A stretch of DNA of 31,091 bases from NCBI GenBank assembly GCA_036732565.1, contig DAINCF010000012.1:1-31091 (forward strand), read 5' to 3'. This DNA comes from JAIVJN01 sp036732565 (lineage in GTDB: Bacteria; Acidobacteriota; Vicinamibacteria; Vicinamibacterales; UBA2999). The position numbers and the translations under genes are program-made. Position 1 is the first letter of the stretch. Each line of letters begins with the position of its first letter. The notes under the pieces are model-generated. The model worked only from the letters and a program-made list of their open reading frames with translations, was not told the origin of the DNA and did not search any database. Shown one piece after another: positions 22,869 to 29,903 of this stretch.

Positions 22869-22960
22869 ACGGTGAGTCTGGAGAGACGAGTGGCTTCCGG
22901 CAATAGCCACTTGTCACGCTGGGGATATGACCACTGTGGCGTCGAATGCGTTGAGATCCG

Positions 22961-25036
22961 TCACCGACGCTGTGCCATGTTCCGCCCGTCGTTCTTGTAA
23001 ATGGCGCCACCCTTCATGACGAAGACGACACGCCGCACAGCAGTGATGTCCTCGAGCGGATCGCCGTCGAGCGCGATGATGTCGGCCTGAAGGCCCGGCG
23101 CGATCGATCCAATCTGATCGGCCATCCCCAGCGCTTCTGCGCCGATCCGATTTGCGGAGACGAGCGCGGTCATCGGATCGATGCCGAACTCTCGCACGCG
23201 CATCACGAACTCCTCAGCGTTCCGCCCGTGCGAGCCTGCCACGGCGTCGCTGCCGAACACGATCTTCAGGTCTTTGGCCTTGGCTGCCCGCCGCATCAGA
23301 TCGCGAAAGAGCGGCACGATCTTCTCGTTCGTCGCGACGATCTCCGCTTCGGTCTTCGGGAAAAAGGGCGAGCCCGCGAACTTGGACTTGTTCTGCGTGT
23401 AATTCTCCGTGATCAAGCCCGCTTGCGGATCGAGATACGTTCCGCGTTCCGCCATCAATCGCAAGTCCTCGTCGGTCGCGCCAAGGCCGTGCTCGATCTG
23501 CGTGCAGCCAGCCAGCGTCGCGGCCGACACCGCATCGCGATACGCATGCACGAGCGAGCGCAGGCCCTGCGACTTGGCTTCGTCGCAGGCGGCGTGCAGT
23601 TGCTCCTGTGACAGCGTCTTCTCGCCCTTGAGCATGCCCCCGGACGCCATGATTTTGATCACATCCGCCCCCGCCGCCTTCTGCGTCCGGACGAACGCGC
23701 GGATCTCGTCAGGCGTCCCCGTCTCCTCGCCGCGGCCCAACAACCCCTGGACGGCCGTCAAGATGCGTGGGCCGGGGAGCAGGCCTTGCGCGATCACATC
23801 GCGCAACGGCACGTCGCCCGGCGAGCCCACGCTTTGCACCGTGGTGAAGCCGGCCATCAAGTGCGCCCATGCATTCGCGGCCGTGCGATAGGCCGCGTCC
23901 ATCGTCGTCTCGCCCCCGTTCAGGTTGTTGCCGTCCTTGCCGAAGATCCAGGTCAGGTGGACGTGCGCATCGATCCAGCCGGGCAACACCGTGCGCCCGC
24001 GCAGATCGTGGTCGACCGGCCCGGCCTTCGGATCGATCGCGACGATCTTCGCGCCCTCGATCACGATGCGGGTATCGCGCAGCACGCCGCCCTTCCCATC
24101 GAGCACCGTGCTGGCGGCGATCACCGTGCGCGCGCCCTGTGGCTGCGCTGCCGCTAAGAACTCTCGAAGCGCGGCCATGAACTCCGGTCGCCGCATCACG
24201 CCTTGCTCGCCGCCGTGCTGCGCGCCGGGGACGATGAGCGTGCGGATGTGTGGATGGGCCTTCGCGAACGCCGGCAGGCCGGGCGTACTCGCATCCTCGC
24301 TGCCGATCAGGACCATCATCGGCACGCGTACTGACGCCAGCGCACTGTCCTGAACGATTAGCGTGCGATAGCCGCGCCACAGTGCAGCGAGCGCCTTGAC
24401 GTCGTTGGCGGCGACGAGGGGAGCCATCATCTTCCGCATCTCGTCATCGGTCGGCGGCTTCGAACCTGGTGGCTGCACCGCCAGCGTCAACGAGCGAAAC
24501 GGAAGGTCGCTTTCGAGCTCCTTTGCCGACTCCGCCGCGAACTTCTCCATGAGTGATGACGGCTCGCGATCCGGGTACTGCGCCACATACGCCACGCTGA
24601 TCAGCCGCTCGGGATGCATGGTGGCGAGGCGTCCGGCAATCAGCGCGCCCAGCGAATACCCGATGACGTGGGCCCGCTGGATCTTCAGATGATCGAGCAG
24701 GCGCACCACGTCGGTAGCCATCTCGTCGCCGTAGGCGGCCGCATCGTATGGCTTGCCGCTCTTGCCGTGACCGCGCAGGTCGAACGCGATGGCGTGGTGA
24801 TCCTTCGCGAGATTCGCGAAGACGCCGTTGCCGAGGAAGTGGCGATCGAGCGTGCCGGTATACCCGTGCATCAGCACGACCGCCGGCCCGTTTCCCTGCT
24901 CGACATATCTGAGGCGAACGCCGTTCGAGTCGAAGAACTGATCTGGAGGCGCCGCAACCGGCTGCGCGAGGATCTGCGCTGTGGCGAGGACAACCACTCC
25001 GACGAGGACCGCGCGCCTGCGAATGCGTGCCGTCAT
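22961..25036 (-). CDS. Bifunctional fusion: alpha/beta hydrolase + amidohydrolase, secreted
   Basis: 691 residues from ATG 25036, a start supported by a near-consensus promoter whose -10 box ends 7 nt before it. A signal peptide (about 1-25) is followed by an alpha/beta hydrolase domain (about 32-297): VVLMHGYTG, FDLRGHGKSGKP, nucleophile S128 in GYSLGA, acid D248 in GSEDAS and H274. An amidohydrolase domain follows (about 303-690): H358 and H360 in DAHVH, probable carboxylated K461, H497, H516 in IEHG and D597 in FGSDA. Both active sites look complete. The halves would act on ester or peptide and on amide or lactam bonds in the periplasm. The joint substrate is unknown. The amidohydrolase half resembles the separate gene at 5997-7331. 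Confidence 0.85.
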   Translation of the reverse strand: MTARIRRRAVLVGVVVLATAQILAQPVAAPPDQFFDSNGVRLRYVEQGNGPAVVLMHGYTGTLDRHFLGNGVFANLAKDHHAIAFDLRGHGKSGKPYDAAAYGDEMATDVVRLLDHLKIQRAHVIGYSLGALIAGRLATMHPERLISVAYVAQYPDREPSSLMEKFAAESAKELESDLPFRSLTLAVQPPGSKPPTDDEMRKMMAPLVAANDVKALAALWRGYRTLIVQDSALASVRVPMMVLIGSEDASTPGLPAFAKAHPHIRTLIVPGAQHGGEQGVMRRPEFMAALREFLAAAQPQGARTVIAASTVLDGKGGVLRDTRIVIEGAKIVAIDPKAGPVDHDLRGRTVLPGWIDAHVHLTWIFGKDGNNLNGGETTMDAAYRTAANAWAHLMAGFTTVQSVGSPGDVPLRDVIAQGLLPGPRILTAVQGLLGRGEETGTPDEIRAFVRTQKAAGADVIKIMASGGMLKGEKTLSQEQLHAACDEAKSQGLRSLVHAYRDAVSAATLAGCTQIEHGLGATDEDLRLMAERGTYLDPQAGLITENYTQNKSKFAGSPFFPKTEAEIVATNEKIVPLFRDLMRRAAKAKDLKIVFGSDAVAGSHGRNAEEFVMRVREFGIDPMTALVSANRIGAEALGMADQIGSIAPGLQADIIALDGDPLEDITAVRRVVFVMKGGAIYKNDGRNMAQRR

Positions 25037-25043
25037 AAGTCGA

Positions 25044-25071
25044 ATCGTACGGCGATCTGGGTTCATGTCAA
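25044..25071 (-). promoter_or_regulatory. Promoter of the hydrolase-amidohydrolase fusion gene
   Basis: On the minus strand TTGACA (25071-25066), a 16-nt spacer and TACGAT (25049-25044) are followed after 7 nt by ATG 25036. The -35 box overlaps the base of the hairpin at 25071-25106. Confidence 0.7.
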
Positions 25072-25106
25072 GCTCAGGGCGCGCGACGCGCCACACGCCC
25101 TGAGCT
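25071..25106 (-). terminator. Strong hairpin after the FG-GAP gene
   Basis: AGCTCAGGGCG (25071-25081) and CGCCCTGAGCT (25096-25106) pair perfectly over 11 bp around 14 nt. It lies 11 nt after the FG-GAP gene stop and directly before the next promoter, a position that suits a terminator separating the two genes, although a T-run is missing. Confidence 0.6.
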
Positions 25107-25117
25107 CACACACACCG

Positions 25118-27163
25118 CTAGGGCACGACGAGCGGAATCCGGTTCGATGGGGCGCTGGCCCCCGCGCCATTCACCGCGACGAGCTCGAGCGCGTAACTGC
25201 CGCTCGGGACGCCGGTGAAGGTCACCGCTGTACCCGTCAATCCAGGTACCGTCGCCAGGAGGGCACCCGAGGGTGCATAGGCGCGGAGCGCGTACGACGT
25301 CGCCGAGCCGGTGCCAGGTATCCACGACAACTGCACCGTGGCGCCATTCACCGCCGGCGCATTGAGGGTTGGGGCTCCGGGCAGGCTCGCTGCTCCGACC
25401 GTCAGGACCACCTCGTTGCTTGGCCCGCTCATGCCGCCGTTGTTCATCGCCAGCACGCGCACGTAAAACGTGCCTGCCGGCACATTGGGCACCGACAAGC
25501 CCGGCGTCCCTGGCAGCGTGGCGGTAGCGATGGGTACCGTGAAGCCCGACGTGGTACCGGCCACGAGCATGTAGTTCGTGACCGCGCCGCCGCTCGACGG
25601 CGGGTTCCACGTGAACACGGCCGTGGTGCCGGACACTGCCACCGTGAGACCCGAAGGCGTGCCCGGAGGCGTCGCGCTCGAGGGGAGGACCACTGTGACT
25701 GGCGCCGATTCGGGACCCGCGCCCGCCGCGTTCGTCGCTTGGACCGCCAGCACATAGGTGCCATTGGGGGCTGTCGCGGCAAAGGTCGTTGTCAATCCGA
25801 TCGGTTGGCTCACGAGCAGCGCACCGGCCGGGGTTCGGGCGATCAGCGTATAGCCGGTCGCGGCGCCCCCGCTGGCCGGCGCACCCCACGCCAGGCTTAA
25901 GGCGTTGCCGGCCACGTTCGCCGCGAAGTTCGTCGGCGCGCCGGGGACACCGGTCGACGAGCCCCCGAAGGTATAGATCGGCACGTTGCCACCCGGCGAG
26001 CCCGACGCCGGTGATGGGCTCGGTGCGCCCGCGAGGATCGAGACGCCGTCGGTGCTGACGCCGCTGCCGAAGGTTCTACCGCGAGCCTGGTCGGCGTTGC
26101 TGATTCGCTGCACCCGACTCCACGTTGTGCCGGAGCGGCGGTAGATGTAGACGGCCCCGGCGGCGTTGTCTTCGGAGGTGGCGCCGGCGACGAGAATGTC
26201 GCCGCCGAGCCCGACCGAGCTCAGGCCCGCGTTCGCGTTGTCTCCGGACAACGCTTGCTGTTCGGTCCACGTTGTCCCGGTCCGGGTGAAGACGTGGACG
26301 ACGCCGACGTCCGATGATCCGGCGCCGATCGCGCCTGCCGCGATGGTGTTGCCCGCAACGTCGCACGAGCCGCCCAACGCATCCGATGAAGCGCCGCTCG
26401 GGGCGAGGATTCGCTGCTGCAGCGCCCATCCGCCCGCTCGCACGAACGCGTAGACCGCACCCTGGCTGAGGCTCGAGCCGACGTCGTAGCCCGAGGAGCC
26501 GACGCAGACCGTGTCACCGGCGACGCCAACCGAAACGCCGAAGTTGTCGAGGTCCTTCCCGTTCGGTGCAGGGATGCGGCGCTCGCTCCACAACGTCCCG
26601 TTGAAGTCGAAGATGTAGGCAACGCCCATCTTCGCGGGCCCGACGAACGTCGACGGCGCACCGACGACGATGGTACCGGCGTCGATATCGACGTCCACCC
26701 CGAAGAAAGTGTCGACGGCTGCGTCGGACGCCACCAACTTCGCCTGCTGCGTCCACGTGGTGCCAGTCCTGACGAATACATAGGCGGCGCCGACGGCCGT
26801 CCCGTTGGTGCGGGCATTCGGTGCGCCCACGACGATGGTGTTGCCGCTGATGGCGACCCCCTCGCCGAAGTGGGCGCCGGAAGTGGCGTCGCTGGCCACC
26901 AGTTGCTGCTGCAGCGACCACGTGGCGCCAGACCGAACGATGACGTAGGCCGCGCCGGCGCCGTTCACCCCTCCGGGGTCATCGAACCGGGCGCCAATGA
27001 CGGCAGTATTGCCATCGACCGCCGTGTCGCTGCCGAAGGCCGCCTGAGGGGGGCCGGGGATAGTCTGCTGCAGTGTTGCGATCTGCGCCTGCACGGCCGC
27101 GGGCCAGAAGACGGCCAGCACGAGGGCGAGGATCCGGACGGTTGGGAGAACGGAGTACGTCAT
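25118..27163 (-). CDS. Secreted FG-GAP/fibronectin type III repeat protein
   Basis: 681 residues from ATG 27163, with AAGGA upstream. Signal peptide about 1-26 (ending AQA). Residues ~40-400 hold about seven integrin-alpha-like FG-GAP repeats of ~50 residues, each with the pattern FG-x-x-V-A/D-x-x-GNT-x-V-x-GAP followed by G-A-A-Y-V/I-F/Y-x-R-x-G-T-x-W. Residues ~410-681 hold three fibronectin type III domains, beginning near VPGAPTNF, GTPSGLTV and LPGAPTLN. No cell-wall anchor or C-terminal sorting motif is visible. A role in surface binding or secreted polysaccharide binding is possible, but nothing in the sequence fixes it. Confidence 0.85.
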   Translation of the reverse strand: MTYSVLPTVRILALVLAVFWPAAVQAQIATLQQTIPGPPQAAFGSDTAVDGNTAVIGARFDDPGGVNGAGAAYVIVRSGATWSLQQQLVASDATSGAHFGEGVAISGNTIVVGAPNARTNGTAVGAAYVFVRTGTTWTQQAKLVASDAAVDTFFGVDVDIDAGTIVVGAPSTFVGPAKMGVAYIFDFNGTLWSERRIPAPNGKDLDNFGVSVGVAGDTVCVGSSGYDVGSSLSQGAVYAFVRAGGWALQQRILAPSGASSDALGGSCDVAGNTIAAGAIGAGSSDVGVVHVFTRTGTTWTEQQALSGDNANAGLSSVGLGGDILVAGATSEDNAAGAVYIYRRSGTTWSRVQRISNADQARGRTFGSGVSTDGVSILAGAPSPSPASGSPGGNVPIYTFGGSSTGVPGAPTNFAANVAGNALSLAWGAPASGGAATGYTLIARTPAGALLVSQPIGLTTTFAATAPNGTYVLAVQATNAAGAGPESAPVTVVLPSSATPPGTPSGLTVAVSGTTAVFTWNPPSSGGAVTNYMLVAGTTSGFTVPIATATLPGTPGLSVPNVPAGTFYVRVLAMNNGGMSGPSNEVVLTVGAASLPGAPTLNAPAVNGATVQLSWIPGTGSATSYALRAYAPSGALLATVPGLTGTAVTFTGVPSGSYALELVAVNGAGASAPSNRIPLVVP

Positions 27164-27318
27164 TTTCGCGAGGTCCTTTCGTAGGTGCTCGCTATGACAA
27201 ACGCTAAAGCCAGCTGGACGGGCTCACGAACGGGAAGCAGCCGTGCCGAGTTGTGTACTTGGCGGCCGAAATGCGCTACCTTTCACGCTGGTGGTCGCGA
27301 TGACAATGGGAAGCTTTC

Positions 27319-28461
27319 ATGTCAAATAGCCGAGTGACTTTTGTCTCGTTCGTGCTGCTGCTGTGCGTGGTGCCGCTGAACGTCTTGGAATCACGTGTCG
27401 ACGGGCAGGCGCCGCGCGGCGCGGCGGGCGCGCCGACGTTCAGGGTCGATCCGTCGTGGCCGCAGGAGATGCCCAGCCACTGGATCATGGGCGCGGTCAC
27501 CGGCGTGTTCGTCGACGCCAAGCAGCACGTGTGGGTCACGCACCTGCCGGAAACGCTCACCGAAGAAGAGCTCTACGAAGAGCAGAAACCGCCGATGGGT
27601 ACCTGCTGCAAGGCGGCCCCTCCGGTGCTCGAGTTCGACGCGCAGGGCAAGCTGGTACAGGGCTGGGGCCAGGGGCCGATGGACGACTTCTCCACGTGGC
27701 CACGCGACCCGCACGGCATCTTCGTCGATCATCAGGACAACGTCTGGATCGGCAGCTACAACCGTCACCGCGTGATGAAGTTCACGCGCGATGGCAAGCG
27801 GCTCATGACGATCGGCGAGTACGAGAAGACCGCGGGCAGCGCCGATACCACGCTCCTCGGCGGACCGGCCGGCATCTGGGTGGATCCCAAGACCAACGAG
27901 GCCTTCATCGCCGACGGCTACCGCAACCGCCGCGTCATCGTGTTCGACGGCGCCAGCGGCAAATATCTGCGGCATTGGGGCGCGTACGGCGAGAAGCCGG
28001 ACGACACCGAGAAATTCGATCCGAAGACGATGGTGAGCGGCGCGTTGCCGAAGCAGTTCTCGACCGTCCACGGCCTGACCGGATCGACGGACGGCAAGAT
28101 CTACGTCGCCGATCGCCGCGGCAACCGTATCCAGGTGTTCGATCAGCAGGGCAAGTTCATCGCGGAGAAGGTGGTCGCGCCGGCGACGCTCTCGTCGGGC
28201 TCGGCCTTCGTGATCGCGTTCTCGCCGGATGCGCAGCAGCAGTGGCTGTATCTAGCCGACGGCACCAACCACAAGATCTGGATCCTGCGGCGATCGGATC
28301 TCGAGATCGTTGGCGAGTTCGGGCGCGGCGGGCGCCAAGTGGGGCAGATGCTGCGGCCGCACGGGATGAGCGTCGACCGTCAGGGCAACATCTACGTCGG
28401 CGAAGCGTCCACCGGCCGGCGCGTCCAGAAGTTCACGCTCCAGCGCTCCGAAACGAAATGA
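27319..28461 (+). CDS. Secreted NHL-repeat beta-propeller protein
   Basis: 380 residues with a signal peptide (about 1-30, VDGQA). At least five NHL-type blades can be seen, for example DPHGIFVDHQDNVWIGSYNR, GGPAGIWVDPKTNEAFIADG, TGSTDGKIYVADRRGNRIQV and RPHGMSVDRQGNIYVGEAST. The family resembles peptidyl-alpha-hydroxyglycine lyase-like and other acidobacterial secreted NHL proteins with an N-terminal WPQEMPSHW-type segment. Enzymatic function is not shown. GGGAAG lies upstream of the ATG. It is divergent from the FG-GAP gene with 155 nt between them. Confidence 0.8.
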   Translation: MSNSRVTFVSFVLLLCVVPLNVLESRVDGQAPRGAAGAPTFRVDPSWPQEMPSHWIMGAVTGVFVDAKQHVWVTHLPETLTEEELYEEQKPPMGTCCKAAPPVLEFDAQGKLVQGWGQGPMDDFSTWPRDPHGIFVDHQDNVWIGSYNRHRVMKFTRDGKRLMTIGEYEKTAGSADTTLLGGPAGIWVDPKTNEAFIADGYRNRRVIVFDGASGKYLRHWGAYGEKPDDTEKFDPKTMVSGALPKQFSTVHGLTGSTDGKIYVADRRGNRIQVFDQQGKFIAEKVVAPATLSSGSAFVIAFSPDAQQQWLYLADGTNHKIWILRRSDLEIVGEFGRGGRQVGQMLRPHGMSVDRQGNIYVGEASTGRRVQKFTLQRSETK

Positions 28462-28465
28462 GACG

Positions 28466-28798
28466 TCATCGCGCGCCGAGGGAACGAGTAGGTAGCAGCA
28501 GGGCGCCCGTGGCACCGACAGCCGCGAGGACACCGGCGACGAGCAAGAACAGGTGATTGAAGAACGGCCGGAGTCGTGACAGATCGGAGAGCGCCGGCCA
28601 ATTGAGAAAGGCGATGGCCGGTACCGCGACGAACACCGCCGCGGCCAACAGAAACGCGCGATGCGGACGCCACAACAGCAGGCCGGCGAAGACCATGCTC
28701 AGGAATGCCGCCGGATCCAGCAGGCCGGCGTTGTGAATCAGGTTGGCGACGACGAAGGTGGCGACGGCCGCGAGCACGAGTGCCTTGGCGAGGTTCAT
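28466..28798 (-). CDS. Small four-helix membrane protein
   Basis: About 110 residues with four hydrophobic segments (about 5-20, 28-44, 48-66 and 80-100) and a short basic end. No family is recognised. ATG 28798 is preferred because GGAG lies 8 nt upstream; GTG 28807, overlapping the stop of the TetR gene, is the alternative. It is tightly coupled to tetR and is the only gene after it, so it is probably co-transcribed and controlled by it. It converges with the NHL gene with 4 nt between stops. Confidence 0.65.
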   Translation of the reverse strand: MNLAKALVLAAVATFVVANLIHNAGLLDPAAFLSMVFAGLLLWRPHRAFLLAAAVFVAVPAIAFLNWPALSDLSRLRPFFNHLFLLVAGVLAAVGATGALLLPTRSLGAR

Positions 28799-28803
28799 GT
28801 CAG

Positions 28804-29424
28804 TCACTCCGATTCGTGGTGAAGGCCGAGCGCCATGACGATGGCGCGTTCGAGACGCTGCGCGGCTGCTCGCGCGCTGGCTTCTGCTCGGAACTGGTAG
28901 TAGGTGAGTGGATTGGTGAGGGCGCCGAGCATGGCAGCCGCCTCGTCTCCGCCGACGGGAGCATCGAGACGTCGGGCGAGCGTGGACATCTGCGCCCGTC
29001 TCGCGCGCTCGTAGCGATCGACGATCTCAGCGATTTCAGGATCCAGCACCGCCAGCGCGAGCACACGGCGAATCGCCCGCGGAATGGTCTCCCAGGCGCG
29101 GCAGACTTCACGCACGACGGCGCGCAGGGCCTCGCGCGGGTCGGCGTGCGCGGTCGCGGCGATGACGCGGTCGTAGCCAACGAGCCGACCCTGGTCCGAG
29201 AAGGCCGCGGTCAGCAGGGCCCGCCTGGAGCCGAACTGGTTGTAGATGGTCACCCGCGTCACGCCGGCGGCGCGCGCGACGTCTTCGAGAGCGAGCGTGC
29301 TGGTGCCGGGCGCGTCGAGCAGCGCGTGGACCGCGTCGATGATGGCCTGGCGTGTCTGGGTCGCCGCGAGACCACGTCGCCGCATGTCGTAGCGTCGCCT
29401 GACCGCTGGTTGAGCCGCGTGCAC
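28804..29424 (-). CDS. TetR-family transcriptional regulator
   Basis: 206 residues. TRQAIIDAVHALLDAPGTST then LALEDVARAAGVTRVTIYNQ and FGSRRALL form the TetR helix-turn-helix (about 22-70). The remaining helices form the ligand domain. GTG 29424 is chosen because a consensus promoter ends 6 nt before it; ATG 29385 is an alternative with no support. Together with the downstream membrane protein it probably forms an autoregulated pair. Confidence 0.85.
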   Translation of the reverse strand: MHAAQPAVRRRYDMRRRGLAATQTRQAIIDAVHALLDAPGTSTLALEDVARAAGVTRVTIYNQFGSRRALLTAAFSDQGRLVGYDRVIAATAHADPREALRAVVREVCRAWETIPRAIRRVLALAVLDPEIAEIVDRYERARRAQMSTLARRLDAPVGGDEAAAMLGALTNPLTYYQFRAEASARAAAQRLERAIVMALGLHHESE

Positions 29425-29430
29425 GAGCGG

Positions 29431-29459
29431 AATCTAGATTTAGATATACATATTGTCAA
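29431..29459 (-). promoter_or_regulatory. Consensus promoter and possible operator of the TetR gene
   Basis: On the minus strand TTGACA (29459-29454), a 17-nt spacer and TAGATT (29436-29431) form a near-perfect sigma-70 promoter. GTG follows after 6 nt, which predicts a leaderless mRNA. The -10 box lies in the palindrome AATCTAGATT (29431-29440), and the AT-rich spacer contains ATATGTATAT, so TetR autorepression here is plausible. Confidence 0.75.
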
Positions 29460-29500
29460 TCCAATATGGAGCACCTCCACCGCGTCGCCGGAACCCTGGG

Positions 29501-29538
29501 TAGACGTTCTACGTCTCAGGTTGTAGTCTGTCTACAAC
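29501..29538 (+). promoter_or_regulatory. PadR promoter/operator with two inverted repeats
   Basis: GTTGTAG (29520-29526) and CTACAAC (29532-29538) are a perfect 7-bp inverted repeat ending one base before the padR ATG. AGACG/CGTCT (29502-29516) forms a second repeat upstream. A TAGTCT -10 box (29524-29529) lies inside the first, so binding there would block transcription. PadR autoregulation is the likely reading. Confidence 0.6.
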
Positions 29539-29539
29539 T

Positions 29540-29899
29540 ATGGCCAAGGCCTCCGACGATCGCCGGCTGGAGCTTCTCCAGGGCACGCTCGACATGCTCA
29601 TTCTCCGGACTCTCCAGTGGGGGCCACAGCACGGCCATGGCATCGGCCAGGCTATCCGCTCGCAGTCCGAGGACCTGCTCAAGGTCGAAACCGGTTCGCT
29701 CTATCCCGCGTTGCACCGCCTCGAGAAACGCGGTTGGCTGAAAGCCGAGTGGGGCGTGAGCGAGGCCAATCAGCGCGCGAAGTACTACCGCATGACGGCC
29801 GCCGGCAAGGCACAACTGTCGCGGGAGCAGGACCGCTGGTCACAGCTCGTACATGCGATCGGACGCATCATGAACCCGGCGCCGGAAGTCAAGGACTAG
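29540..29899 (+). CDS. PadR-family transcriptional regulator
   Basis: 119 residues. LLQGTLDMLILRTLQWGPQH followed by GHGIGQAIRSQSEDLLKVET is the winged helix start. GSLYPALHRLEKRGWLKAEW is the recognition helix and wing, and NQRAKYYRMTAAGKAQL is the conserved second wing strand. A C-terminal helix provides dimerisation. This short PadR type precedes ADOP permease genes throughout the acidobacteria; the permease starts 4 nt downstream here, so one operon is expected. Confidence 0.9.
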   Translation: MAKASDDRRLELLQGTLDMLILRTLQWGPQHGHGIGQAIRSQSEDLLKVETGSLYPALHRLEKRGWLKAEWGVSEANQRAKYYRMTAAGKAQLSREQDRWSQLVHAIGRIMNPAPEVKD

Positions 29900-29903
29900 C
29901 CGC

